A DNA stretch of 64,000 nt from NCBI RefSeq assembly GCF_014050145.1, contig NZ_JACFYF010000001.1, positions 620,001 through 684,000 on the forward strand, written 5' to 3'. The notes beneath the pieces are model-generated. The model saw nothing but the letters and a program-made list of their open reading frames with translations, was not told the origin of the DNA and did no database searches. Position 1 is the stretch's first letter. The number at the start of each line of letters is the position of its first letter. Source of the DNA: Vibrio marinisediminis (GTDB lineage Bacteria > Pseudomonadota > Gammaproteobacteria > Enterobacterales > Vibrionaceae). Positions 56,761 to 64,000 of the stretch are shown here, piece by piece. The position numbers and the translations under genes are program-made.

Positions 56761-59214
56761 ATGAAACCGACACAGCAAATTCAATTCGATAAAGCATCAT
56801 TTCAAACCAGTGTTAAAAAGCACCTCAGCTCAACTTACGCCACCACGATAGAGAAAGCATCAAGCCGAGCTTGGTACTTGGCGATGGGGCGAGCATTAGC
56901 CGAATTAACGACTTTTGATCTATTGGAAACTGAACAAGATGAAAGGATCCGTAACGCCAAGAGTGTTAACTATTTATCTTTAGAGTTTTTGATTGGGCGC
57001 CTTACCGGTAATAACCTGATTAGTATTGGTCTGTATGAAGAAGTCACACAGGCAATGGGAGAGCTTGGTCAGAGCTTAACCGATCTACTTGAAGAAGAGC
57101 GAGACCCTTCACTCGGTAACGGTGGCTTAGGTCGACTGGCCGCGTGTTTTATGGATTCGCTGGCAGCGCAAGAGTTTCCTACTGTGGGCTACGGCTTGCA
57201 CTATGAGTACGGGTTATTCAAGCAATCCTTTGAACAAGGGCATCAAAAAGAGGCGCCTGATGCATGGTGTGGTGTTGAAGGTTACCCATGGGAAATTGCC
57301 AGACCGGATCTCGCGCAAGAGATAGGTTTTTATGGGCATGTTGAAGTAGTCCAAGATAACGGTCGTGAGCTGCGTCGCTGGGTGCCAGGTATGGTTGTGA
57401 AAGCGATGCCTTGGGACATTCCAATCGTCGGTTATCAAAGTAATACCGTTTATCCTTTAAGACTTTGGGAATGCCAAGCCATCGCGCCTTTCTCATTGGA
57501 AAGCTTTAATAATGGTAACTATTTTGAAGCGCAGCACGCGCTGATTGATGCTGGTAACATCACCAAAGTTCTCTACCCAAATGATAACCATGAGAAAGGC
57601 AAAACACTGCGTCTGATGCAGCAGTATTTCCACAGTGCGGCCTCGGTGCGAGATATTTTGCGTCGCCATGAAGAGGCTGGACATACATTGGCATCGTTAC
57701 CGAAGTACGAAACTATTCAACTTAACGACACGCACCCCACTATCGCTATTCCAGAGTTAATGCGCATTTTTGTTGATGAAAAAGGCATGGGTTGGGATGA
57801 AGCTTGGGTCATCTGTTCTAAGACGTTTGCCTATACCAATCACACCTTATTGCCTGAAGCGTTAGAAACGTGGAGTGAATCATTGATCCAGCGTTTGCTT
57901 CCTCGTCATATGGAAATCATTTATCAAATTAACCACCTGTTCTTAAAAGAAGTTCGTGCGAAATGGCCAGGTGATGTGTCTAAGCAGCGTAAGCTTTCCA
58001 TCATTCAAGAAGGTTTCCACCGTATGGTGCGCATGGCGAACTTGTGTGTGGTTGGTTCATACGCGGTGAATGGTGTGGCAGCGCTGCACTCTGATTTGGT
58101 TAAGCGCGATTTGTTCCCAGAGTTCCATGAGTTATATCCAACTCGATTGCACAACGTCACCAATGGTGTGACACCTCGTCGCTGGTTGAAATTCTGTAAT
58201 CCGGGTTTGAGCCAACTTATTACCGACAAAATTGGTAAGCAGTGGGCAGCCGATTTAGATCAACTCGAAGCGATTTCTCAGTTTGCGGATGATACGGAAT
58301 TTCAGCAGCAGTTTATGGCGGTGAAAAAAGCCAATAAGCAACGTCTAGCCGATTGGGTACAAGACAATATGAATATCGAATTGGATACCAATGCGATATT
58401 TGACGTGCAAATTAAACGTCTGCATGAATATAAGCGTCAACACTTGAACATGTTGCACATCTTGTCGCTTTATCATCGTTTGCTCAATGACGCTGATTTT
58501 GACATGGTGCCAAGGGTGTTTATTTTTGCCGCTAAAGCTGCGCCGGGCTATCACTTAGCTAAAGAGATCATTTATGCGATCAACAAGATCGCTGAAAAGG
58601 TTAATAACGATCCCCGCATCAACAACAAACTCAAAGTCGTTTTCCTACCGGATTACCGCGTTAGTATGGCGGAGATCATCATTCCAGCGGCGGATGTGTC
58701 AGAGCAAATCTCAACCGCGGGTAAAGAAGCATCAGGCACGGGTAACATGAAAATGGCGCTCAATGGCGCACTGACCATAGGTACGATGGACGGCGCTAAC
58801 GTTGAAATTCGTGAAGAAGTCGGAGATGAGAATATCTACATCTTTGGCTTAGAAGTGGATGAAGTTGAACGCTTACATGCGTCAGGTTACAACCCATACT
58901 TGTACTACAATGCCGACCCACTGCTAAAAGCCTCGCTTGAACTACTGGTGGGTGATGAGTTTACGCCGGGTGAAGTCGGTAAATTAAGATCGACATACGA
59001 CAGCTTGCTAGACGGTGGTGACCCATATCTGGTGTTGGCTGATTTCGCCGCTTATGTGGAAGCGCATGAAGCGATTGACGCTCAGTATCGTGACCAACAA
59101 GGTTGGGCGAAGAAAGCCATTTTGAACACCGCGTTAGTGGGTAAGTTCAGTTCTGATCGAAGCATTCGAGATTACGTTAACAATATTTGGCAGCTAGAAA
59201 GCGTTAAGCGTTAA
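56761..59214 (+). CDS. malP: Maltodextrin/glycogen phosphorylase
   Basis: 817 residues, the usual length for GT35 phosphorylases. NGGLGRLAACFMDSLA, GFGLHYEYG-type YGLHYEYGLF, QLNDTHPTIAIPELMR, VQIKRLHEYKRQHLN and, near the C-terminus, EASGTGNMKMALNGALTIGTMDGANVEI (PLP lysine region, in pieces). It phosphorolyses alpha-1,4 glucans to glucose 1-phosphate. It is the first gene of malP-malQ, oriented away from malT, with MalT boxes upstream, hence malP rather than glgP. Confidence 0.96.
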   Translation: MKPTQQIQFDKASFQTSVKKHLSSTYATTIEKASSRAWYLAMGRALAELTTFDLLETEQDERIRNAKSVNYLSLEFLIGRLTGNNLISIGLYEEVTQAMGELGQSLTDLLEEERDPSLGNGGLGRLAACFMDSLAAQEFPTVGYGLHYEYGLFKQSFEQGHQKEAPDAWCGVEGYPWEIARPDLAQEIGFYGHVEVVQDNGRELRRWVPGMVVKAMPWDIPIVGYQSNTVYPLRLWECQAIAPFSLESFNNGNYFEAQHALIDAGNITKVLYPNDNHEKGKTLRLMQQYFHSAASVRDILRRHEEAGHTLASLPKYETIQLNDTHPTIAIPELMRIFVDEKGMGWDEAWVICSKTFAYTNHTLLPEALETWSESLIQRLLPRHMEIIYQINHLFLKEVRAKWPGDVSKQRKLSIIQEGFHRMVRMANLCVVGSYAVNGVAALHSDLVKRDLFPEFHELYPTRLHNVTNGVTPRRWLKFCNPGLSQLITDKIGKQWAADLDQLEAISQFADDTEFQQQFMAVKKANKQRLADWVQDNMNIELDTNAIFDVQIKRLHEYKRQHLNMLHILSLYHRLLNDADFDMVPRVFIFAAKAAPGYHLAKEIIYAINKIAEKVNNDPRINNKLKVVFLPDYRVSMAEIIIPAADVSEQISTAGKEASGTGNMKMALNGALTIGTMDGANVEIREEVGDENIYIFGLEVDEVERLHASGYNPYLYYNADPLLKASLELLVGDEFTPGEVGKLRSTYDSLLDGGDPYLVLADFAAYVEAHEAIDAQYRDQQGWAKKAILNTALVGKFSSDRSIRDYVNNIWQLESVKR

Positions 59215-59220
59215 TGTGAG

Positions 59221-59262
59221 CAGACCACTCATCCGGTGCTTGTCGCACTTGTTGGTGGTCTG
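59221..59262 (+). promoter_or_regulatory. Stem-loop between malP and malQ
   Basis: CAGACCAC / GTGGTCTG 8-bp arms enclosing GTGC-N5-GCAC. No T-run; a processing or stability element in the operon leader of malQ, or a weak terminator. Confidence 0.45.
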
Positions 59263-59296
59263 AATCTACAACCGAGCCGAGTTTTCGGAGAGGGTT

Positions 59297-61480
59297 ATGA
59301 TAAATCAAACAGTATTAAAACAGGCTGCTGACGTTGCCAATATTGCTGATTCTTACATCAGCGCTTGGGGTGATGAAGCCAAGGTAGAGCAAGAGAGTAT
59401 TCTGCATATACTCGCGTCATTAGGTTACAACACTGACAGTGATGAAGCGCTGCTGGCGAGTGCAGATAAGAAAGCGAAGCGTGATGTGCTTGCCCCAGTA
59501 TTCGTATTGCGAGATGGTCAGCCAAATGAGATTGCATTGAATATTGGTGCGAGCATTCGAGAGAGTGATTTTAATTGGTCAATTCTTACCGAGCAGGGTG
59601 AGACAATCTCAGGATTAGTCACGGGAAACGTTGCGCGTGATGAGCGCCAAGAGGGTGGGGCTCTTGTGGTGGCACTGCCGAGTGATTTACCTTGGGGTTA
59701 TCATCAATTATCGATTGAGAGAAAAAGGCGCAAAACACCGTATCGCGCTGGTTTGATTGTTACGCCGCAAACTTGCTTTAAGCAACCCGCGATGGAGCAG
59801 GGCAAGAAGATGTGGGGTCCAAGCATTCAGCTTTATACTCTTAAAAGTAGCCACAACTGGGGTATCGGAGATTTTGGTGATCTTAAGCAGCTGGTGGCGG
59901 AAATTGCTTCTCGCGGTGGTGACTTTGTTGGGCTTAACCCTATTCACTCATTGTTTCCAGCTAACCCAGAAGCGGCAAGCCCTTACAGCCCGTCTTCTCG
60001 TCGTTGGTTGAATATTCTATATATTGATGTGTGCTCTGTACCTGAGTTTGCTTTAAGCGCGGATGCGCAGCAAATAGTGGGTAGTGCTGAGTTTCAACAA
60101 AGGCTACAAAGTGCACGTGATGCCCATTGGGTTAACTACAGTGAAGTTGCCGCGCTTAAATTAAGTGTGCTACCGCTGTTGTTCCAAGAGTTTAAAGCCC
60201 GCCATTTGGATTGTGATAGTGAGCGCGCAAAGCAGTTTTTAGAATTTGTTGAGCAAGGTGGTGAAAGCTTGCTTCATCAGGCGGCTTTTGATGCATTGCA
60301 TGCACAGTTGTATCAACAAGACTCATCCATGTGGGGTTGGCCGGTATTCCCTGAGGAGTACCGTAAGTTCAGTAACCAAGCGGTACAACAGTTTATAGCC
60401 AAGCAACGTGACCAAGTTCATCTGTATATGTATTTACAATGGATTGCTGATTGCCAAGTCAATGAAGCTCAAGTGCTTGCTGACAGTAAAGGTATGGCAT
60501 TGGGTTTGTACCGAGATCTCGCCGTGGGCGTGGCGGACTCGGGTGCAGAAACCTGGGCTGACGAAGGCAATTTAGTACAAGATGTCAGTATTGGTGCACC
60601 GCCAGATATATTGGGTCCGCTTGGTCAAAACTGGGGGCTGCCACCACTTAACCCAGAAACACTACAAGCAACTGGTTATGACGCTTATATCAAGTTGTTG
60701 CGCGCCAACATGCAACATTGTGGCGCTTTGCGAATTGACCACGTTTTGGGTCTGCTGCGTTTGTGGTGGATTCCGAAAGGCGAGAACGCAACCCGTGGGG
60801 CATACGTTTACTACGCTGTCGATGAGATGCTGGCAATTTTGGCGTTAGAGTCACACCGTCATCAGTGCAGTGTGATCGGCGAGGATTTAGGTACCGTACC
60901 TGATGAAATCGTGGATAAATTGCGTGACGCTGGTGTTCACTCATACAAGGTATTCTTCTTCGAGACATCCAAGCAAGATGGTGGTTATTTGTCACCCGCG
61001 CACTACGCTAGCCAATCAATGGCAGCTTTATGTACCCATGATATGCCAACACTAAGAGGCTTCTGGCATTGCGATGATTTAAAAATGGGTAAAGAGCTGG
61101 GTTTGTACCCCAATGAAGAGCAATTGCTTGGTTTGTTTGATGATCGATTAAAGAGCAAACAAGGTATTTTGAACTCAGTGGCTTGGCATGGACTGCTTCC
61201 TGAAGGCGTTGGGCAAGATGCTTCATTGGTGCCTATGGATGCCTACCTAGCTGAAGCTTTGCAACTGCATGTTGCGGCTGGGTCATCCACCTTACTTAGT
61301 GTTCAGTTAGAAGATTGGTTAGAGATGGATCAACCGGTCAATATTCCGGGTACCGTCAATGAATACCCGAACTGGCGACGTAAGTTGTCTATGGATCTAG
61401 AGCATTTGTTTGGCTTAGATGCGGTGAATCGTATTGCCGACAGCTTGTCACAAATGAGGAGTAAAGCGTCATCGTGCTGA
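59297..61480 (+). CDS. malQ: 4-alpha-glucanotransferase (amylomaltase)
   Basis: 727 residues, GH77. N-terminal extension about 150 residues as in other gammaproteobacterial MalQ, then GPSIQLYTLKSSHNWGIGDFGDL, NPIHSLFPANPEAASPYSPSSR, catalytic RIDHVLGLLRLWWIP (Asp nucleophile), IGEDLGTVPDE (acid/base Glu) and THDMPTLRGFW. It moves glucan chains between maltodextrins, releasing glucose. GGAGAGGGTT before the ATG; 82 bp after malP. Confidence 0.96.
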   Translation: MINQTVLKQAADVANIADSYISAWGDEAKVEQESILHILASLGYNTDSDEALLASADKKAKRDVLAPVFVLRDGQPNEIALNIGASIRESDFNWSILTEQGETISGLVTGNVARDERQEGGALVVALPSDLPWGYHQLSIERKRRKTPYRAGLIVTPQTCFKQPAMEQGKKMWGPSIQLYTLKSSHNWGIGDFGDLKQLVAEIASRGGDFVGLNPIHSLFPANPEAASPYSPSSRRWLNILYIDVCSVPEFALSADAQQIVGSAEFQQRLQSARDAHWVNYSEVAALKLSVLPLLFQEFKARHLDCDSERAKQFLEFVEQGGESLLHQAAFDALHAQLYQQDSSMWGWPVFPEEYRKFSNQAVQQFIAKQRDQVHLYMYLQWIADCQVNEAQVLADSKGMALGLYRDLAVGVADSGAETWADEGNLVQDVSIGAPPDILGPLGQNWGLPPLNPETLQATGYDAYIKLLRANMQHCGALRIDHVLGLLRLWWIPKGENATRGAYVYYAVDEMLAILALESHRHQCSVIGEDLGTVPDEIVDKLRDAGVHSYKVFFFETSKQDGGYLSPAHYASQSMAALCTHDMPTLRGFWHCDDLKMGKELGLYPNEEQLLGLFDDRLKSKQGILNSVAWHGLLPEGVGQDASLVPMDAYLAEALQLHVAAGSSTLLSVQLEDWLEMDQPVNIPGTVNEYPNWRRKLSMDLEHLFGLDAVNRIADSLSQMRSKASSC

Positions 61481-61617
61481 GTTTGCGCTACTGCACTTTG
61501 CCGTGAGCGCCATTCACGTTTGGTTTCGATTGCAGATTCATTACAACTAATGGATAGATAAGAAAAACTTTGATCTGTTCACTCACGAGCAGACTCAATT
61601 TAGATAGTATGTATATA

Positions 61618-61641
61618 CTTGGGCATCGAAAGATGCTCAAG
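61618..61641 (+). repeat. Hairpin downstream of malQ
   Basis: CTTGGGCATC-GAAA-GATGCTCAAG; stem of 10 with one mismatch and a GAAA tetraloop, extended by partly pairing TATA arms. No U-tract directly after. Confidence 0.55.
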
Positions 61642-61658
61642 TGTATCAATATATTTTG

Positions 61659-61693
61659 ACTCGCTGGACGGAATGACCATAGGCGAGTTTTTG
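61659..61693 (+). terminator. Terminator of malP-malQ
   Basis: ACTCGC / GCGAGT with an 18-nt loop, then TTTTTGCTTG. Together with the GAAA hairpin it separates malQ from glgB. Confidence 0.6.
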
Positions 61694-61755
61694 CTTGTTA
61701 GTGTAGAGCTAGCGTTTGACTAGCAAGATGAAAGTTAGGTTAGGGAGAGAATAAC

Positions 61756-63933
61756 TTGAACACCACTGTTGAAAAAAGAGCACAGGCTTATAACCAGCTT
61801 TCCGACGCTTCGTTTGCTGACCCATTTTCTTTCATTGGTCCTTATCTTGATCCTCAACACGGCTCATTAAGAGTGTGGATGCCGGGGGCGGATAAAGTTG
61901 AATTGTTGCTAGAGGGGGAATCGCCAATCCCTTTGACGCGTGAAGTTGAGGGCGGCTTTGTATTGGCTCAAAAGCGAGATTTACGCTATAGCCATTACCA
62001 GTTAGCCGTGGATTGGGCTGGGGTTGAGCAAACGATCGATGACCCATACCAATACCATACGATTTACGCGGAATACGATGATCTGCACACCCCTAAAAAT
62101 ATGTATCGTCATATGGGGGCGCAGTTCATTACCTTGGAGCGAGACGGAAAGTTAATTTCTGGCGTGCGCTTTCTCGTTTACGCACCACATGCTAGCGCTT
62201 GTAGCCTGATTGCTGATTTCAACCATTGGGACGGTCGACGTACGCCAATGCAGCGCTTAGATTACGGTATTTGGGGTATTTTCATTCCCAATTTAACCGA
62301 AGGTGTGCGTTACAAATTTGAGATGAAAGGCCCTAACGGTGAAAGCCTTGCGCACAAAGCCGATCCTTGGGGAAGCTTTGCCGAGCAACACCCATCCTTC
62401 TCATCGGTAACTTACGACCATGCTCGTTACCAATGGAAAGATTGCCAGTGGCAGCGACGAGCACTGAGCGATAAACGAAAACAAGCATTGTCCTTTTATG
62501 AATTGCACGCGGGCTCATGGCGACGAGATGAGCACGGACAATTTCTTAACTATCGTGACTTAGCTGAGCAACTGGTGCCTTATCTCGTTGATATGGGTTA
62601 TACCCATGTTGAGTTGATGCCAGTTTCAGAGCACCCGTTTTATGGCTCATGGGGTTATCAACCTATCGGCTTATTTGCGCCAACCAGCCGTTTTGGTACG
62701 CCAGACGATTTTAAATATTTTGTTGATGTTTGCCACCAAGCTGGTATTGGTGTGGTCCTTGATTGGGTTCCGGCTCATTTCCCTTCGGATGACCATGGTC
62801 TTGCTAATTTTGATGGTACACCGTTATATCATGATCCTGATCCTCGCCGTGGTTGGCATCAAGATTGGAACTCTTACATCTATGATATGAGCCGCGAGCA
62901 CGTGCGACGCTTCTTGGTATCGAATGCATTATATTGGTTTGATCTGTTCCATATAGATGGCATTCGCGTCGATGCGGTCGCTTCAATGCTCTACCTTGAT
63001 TATTCACGTAGTCACGACCAATGGGTTCCAAATGTGGATGGCGGCAATGAAAATTACGATGCCATTGCGACGTTGAAGTGGATGAACGAAGAAGTGTACA
63101 AATACTTCCCTAATGCGATGACTATTGCGGAAGAATCCACGGCGTTTCCTGGTGTTTCAGCCCCGACTTATTTGGGCGGATTAGGTTTTGGCTTTAAATG
63201 GAATATGGGTTGGATGCATGACAGCCTGTCATACATAAAAGAAGATCCAGTTCATCGAAAATACCACCACGATACCATCACTTTCCCACTAATTTACGCC
63301 CACAGCGAAAACTATGTATTGTCACTGTCGCACGATGAAGTGGTGTACGGTAAAGGTTCCATTCACAACAAGATGCCGGGTGATGAGTGGCAGCAAACCG
63401 CGAATCTTAGAGCTTATTATGGCTATATGTATGGCCAGCCGGGCAAGAAGCTAAACTTTATGGGCGCTGAGTTGGGGCAAACCGCCGAATGGAACCATGA
63501 CGATCAATTGCAATGGTTCTTACTGCAGTTTGAAAGGCATCAAGGTATTCAAAATCTCACTCGAGATTTGAATATGCTTTATCAGCAGCAACGAGCGCTG
63601 CATGAATTAGATTGTGATCCAAGCGGGTTTGAATGGCGCTTACAAGATGATGCTAATACCAGCATTTTAGCGCACGAGCGTATTAGCGAAGCGGGTGAGC
63701 GTATATTGGTCGTCAGCAATTTTACCCCTGTACCGCATAGCCATTTTCATCTTGGAGTTCCCCATGCTGGGCGTTATCAGCTGTTGCTGAACACCGATGC
63801 ATCGAAATATGGTGGCAGTGAATTCAATGTGCTTGAGCACATAGATACGACGGCAACTGAGAGCCAAGGTTTAGCGCAGTCTTTAATGATGAGTCTACCG
63901 CCTCTGGCGACCTTATTTTACAAACTGAGTTAA
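61756..63933 (+). CDS. glgB: 1,4-alpha-glucan branching enzyme
   Basis: 725 residues, starting at a TTG at 61756 (no earlier ATG; AGGGAGAG 7 nt upstream). CBM48 N-terminal module ([21 protein letters not shown]), second linker, then GH13_9 with [51 protein letters not shown] (nucleophile Asp), AEEST (acid/base Glu) and [10 protein letters not shown]. It makes alpha-1,6 branches in glycogen. 275 bp after malQ with a terminator between, so it is likely its own unit. Confidence 0.95.
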   Translation: MNTTVEKRAQAYNQLSDASFADPFSFIGPYLDPQHGSLRVWMPGADKVELLLEGESPIPLTREVEGGFVLAQKRDLRYSHYQLAVDWAGVEQTIDDPYQYHTIYAEYDDLHTPKNMYRHMGAQFITLERDGKLISGVRFLVYAPHASACSLIADFNHWDGRRTPMQRLDYGIWGIFIPNLTEGVRYKFEMKGPNGESLAHKADPWGSFAEQHPSFSSVTYDHARYQWKDCQWQRRALSDKRKQALSFYELHAGSWRRDEHGQFLNYRDLAEQLVPYLVDMGYTHVELMPVSEHPFYGSWGYQPIGLFAPTSRFGTPDDFKYFVDVCHQAGIGVVLDWVPAHFPSDDHGLANFDGTPLYHDPDPRRGWHQDWNSYIYDMSREHVRRFLVSNALYWFDLFHIDGIRVDAVASMLYLDYSRSHDQWVPNVDGGNENYDAIATLKWMNEEVYKYFPNAMTIAEESTAFPGVSAPTYLGGLGFGFKWNMGWMHDSLSYIKEDPVHRKYHHDTITFPLIYAHSENYVLSLSHDEVVYGKGSIHNKMPGDEWQQTANLRAYYGYMYGQPGKKLNFMGAELGQTAEWNHDDQLQWFLLQFERHQGIQNLTRDLNMLYQQQRALHELDCDPSGFEWRLQDDANTSILAHERISEAGERILVVSNFTPVPHSHFHLGVPHAGRYQLLLNTDASKYGGSEFNVLEHIDTTATESQGLAQSLMMSLPPLATLFYKLS

Positions 63934-63968
63934 CGCCTCCCTTGTTATAGACAGAAGCTATTAACCTT

Positions 63969-63999
63969 AATGCCCCGCTTAACATAGTGGGGCATTTTT
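63969..63999 (+). terminator. Rho-independent terminator of glgB
   Basis: AATGCCCC / GGGGCATT with a 12-nt loop, followed by TTTT at the window edge. Confidence 0.85.
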
Positions 64000-64000
64000 C

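Overview
The window looks like part of chromosome II of a Vibrio species (Vibrionaceae). The protein sequences are Vibrio/enterobacteria-like throughout: a MalT with the family's full length and C-terminus, a FRase I-type nitroreductase, a periplasmic CpdP-type cAMP phosphodiesterase and a ToxR/TcpP-style membrane regulator. From memory, the order malT / malP-malQ / glgB at the right end matches V. cholerae chromosome II. I saw no tRNA, rRNA, insertion sequence, prophage or CRISPR array. Gene density and strand switching are those of ordinary chromosomal DNA.

Layout. 1-4.6 kb: two tandem MFS drug-pump genes lie behind an overlapping gene pair built like ToxR/ToxS or VtrA/VtrC (a membrane-bound winged-helix regulator plus a small periplasmic partner), with a divergent outer-membrane protein gene. 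4.6-7.6 kb: small stress and housekeeping genes (SpoIIAA-like, UspA-like, YehS/DUF1456, a lipoprotein, a GNAT). 8.1-19.1 kb: an apparent anaerobic amino-acid/2-ketobutyrate module, with acetate/propionate kinase, a PFL/TdcE-type glycyl-radical enzyme, a TyrR-like sigma-54 activator, an amino-acid-type dCache chemoreceptor, a TdcC/SdaC-like permease and methionine gamma-lyase. Both enzyme units have well-formed -24/-12 sigma-54 promoters. 19.6-22.7 kb: a three-gene outer-membrane operon. 22.8-32.3 kb: a PHP hydrolase, a eukaryotic-type glutathione synthetase homologue, a PACE efflux pump with a divergent LysR regulator, SodC, a MerR-methyltransferase fusion, a GNAT, a di-haem cytochrome c peroxidase with an FNR-like site, and a ferric-reductase-like flavocytochrome.

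32.8-39 kb: a five-gene sugar ABC importer with an FGGY kinase of the D-ribulokinase type. 39-42.8 kb: a GNAT, a GH1 6-phospho-beta-glucosidase with a stand-alone PTS EIIB protein, and cpdP. 42.9-45.9 kb: an uncharacterised four-gene operon (unknown protein, SDR, DedA-like membrane protein, AraC regulator). 46-53.3 kb: a small unknown gene under a perfect Fur palindrome, an alpha/beta hydrolase, a 4HB chemoreceptor, a TPR membrane protein, a GGDEF-EAL protein and a nitroreductase. 53.5-64 kb: malT, divergent malP-malQ, then glgB, i.e. maltodextrin and glycogen metabolism.

How the genes work together. The best-supported new hypothesis is that 8-19 kb is one regulon. Methionine (or a related amino acid) would be sensed by the chemoreceptor, imported by the permease and cleaved to methanethiol, ammonia and 2-ketobutyrate. 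2-Ketobutyrate would then be split to formate and propionyl-CoA, with ATP recovered by the kinase, under control of the TyrR-like sigma-54 activator. The mal/glg end stores and mobilises glucans. Several loci carry self-consistent regulatory sites (Fur, FNR, MerR 19-bp spacer, LysR dyad), which were found by reading and have not been scored computationally.
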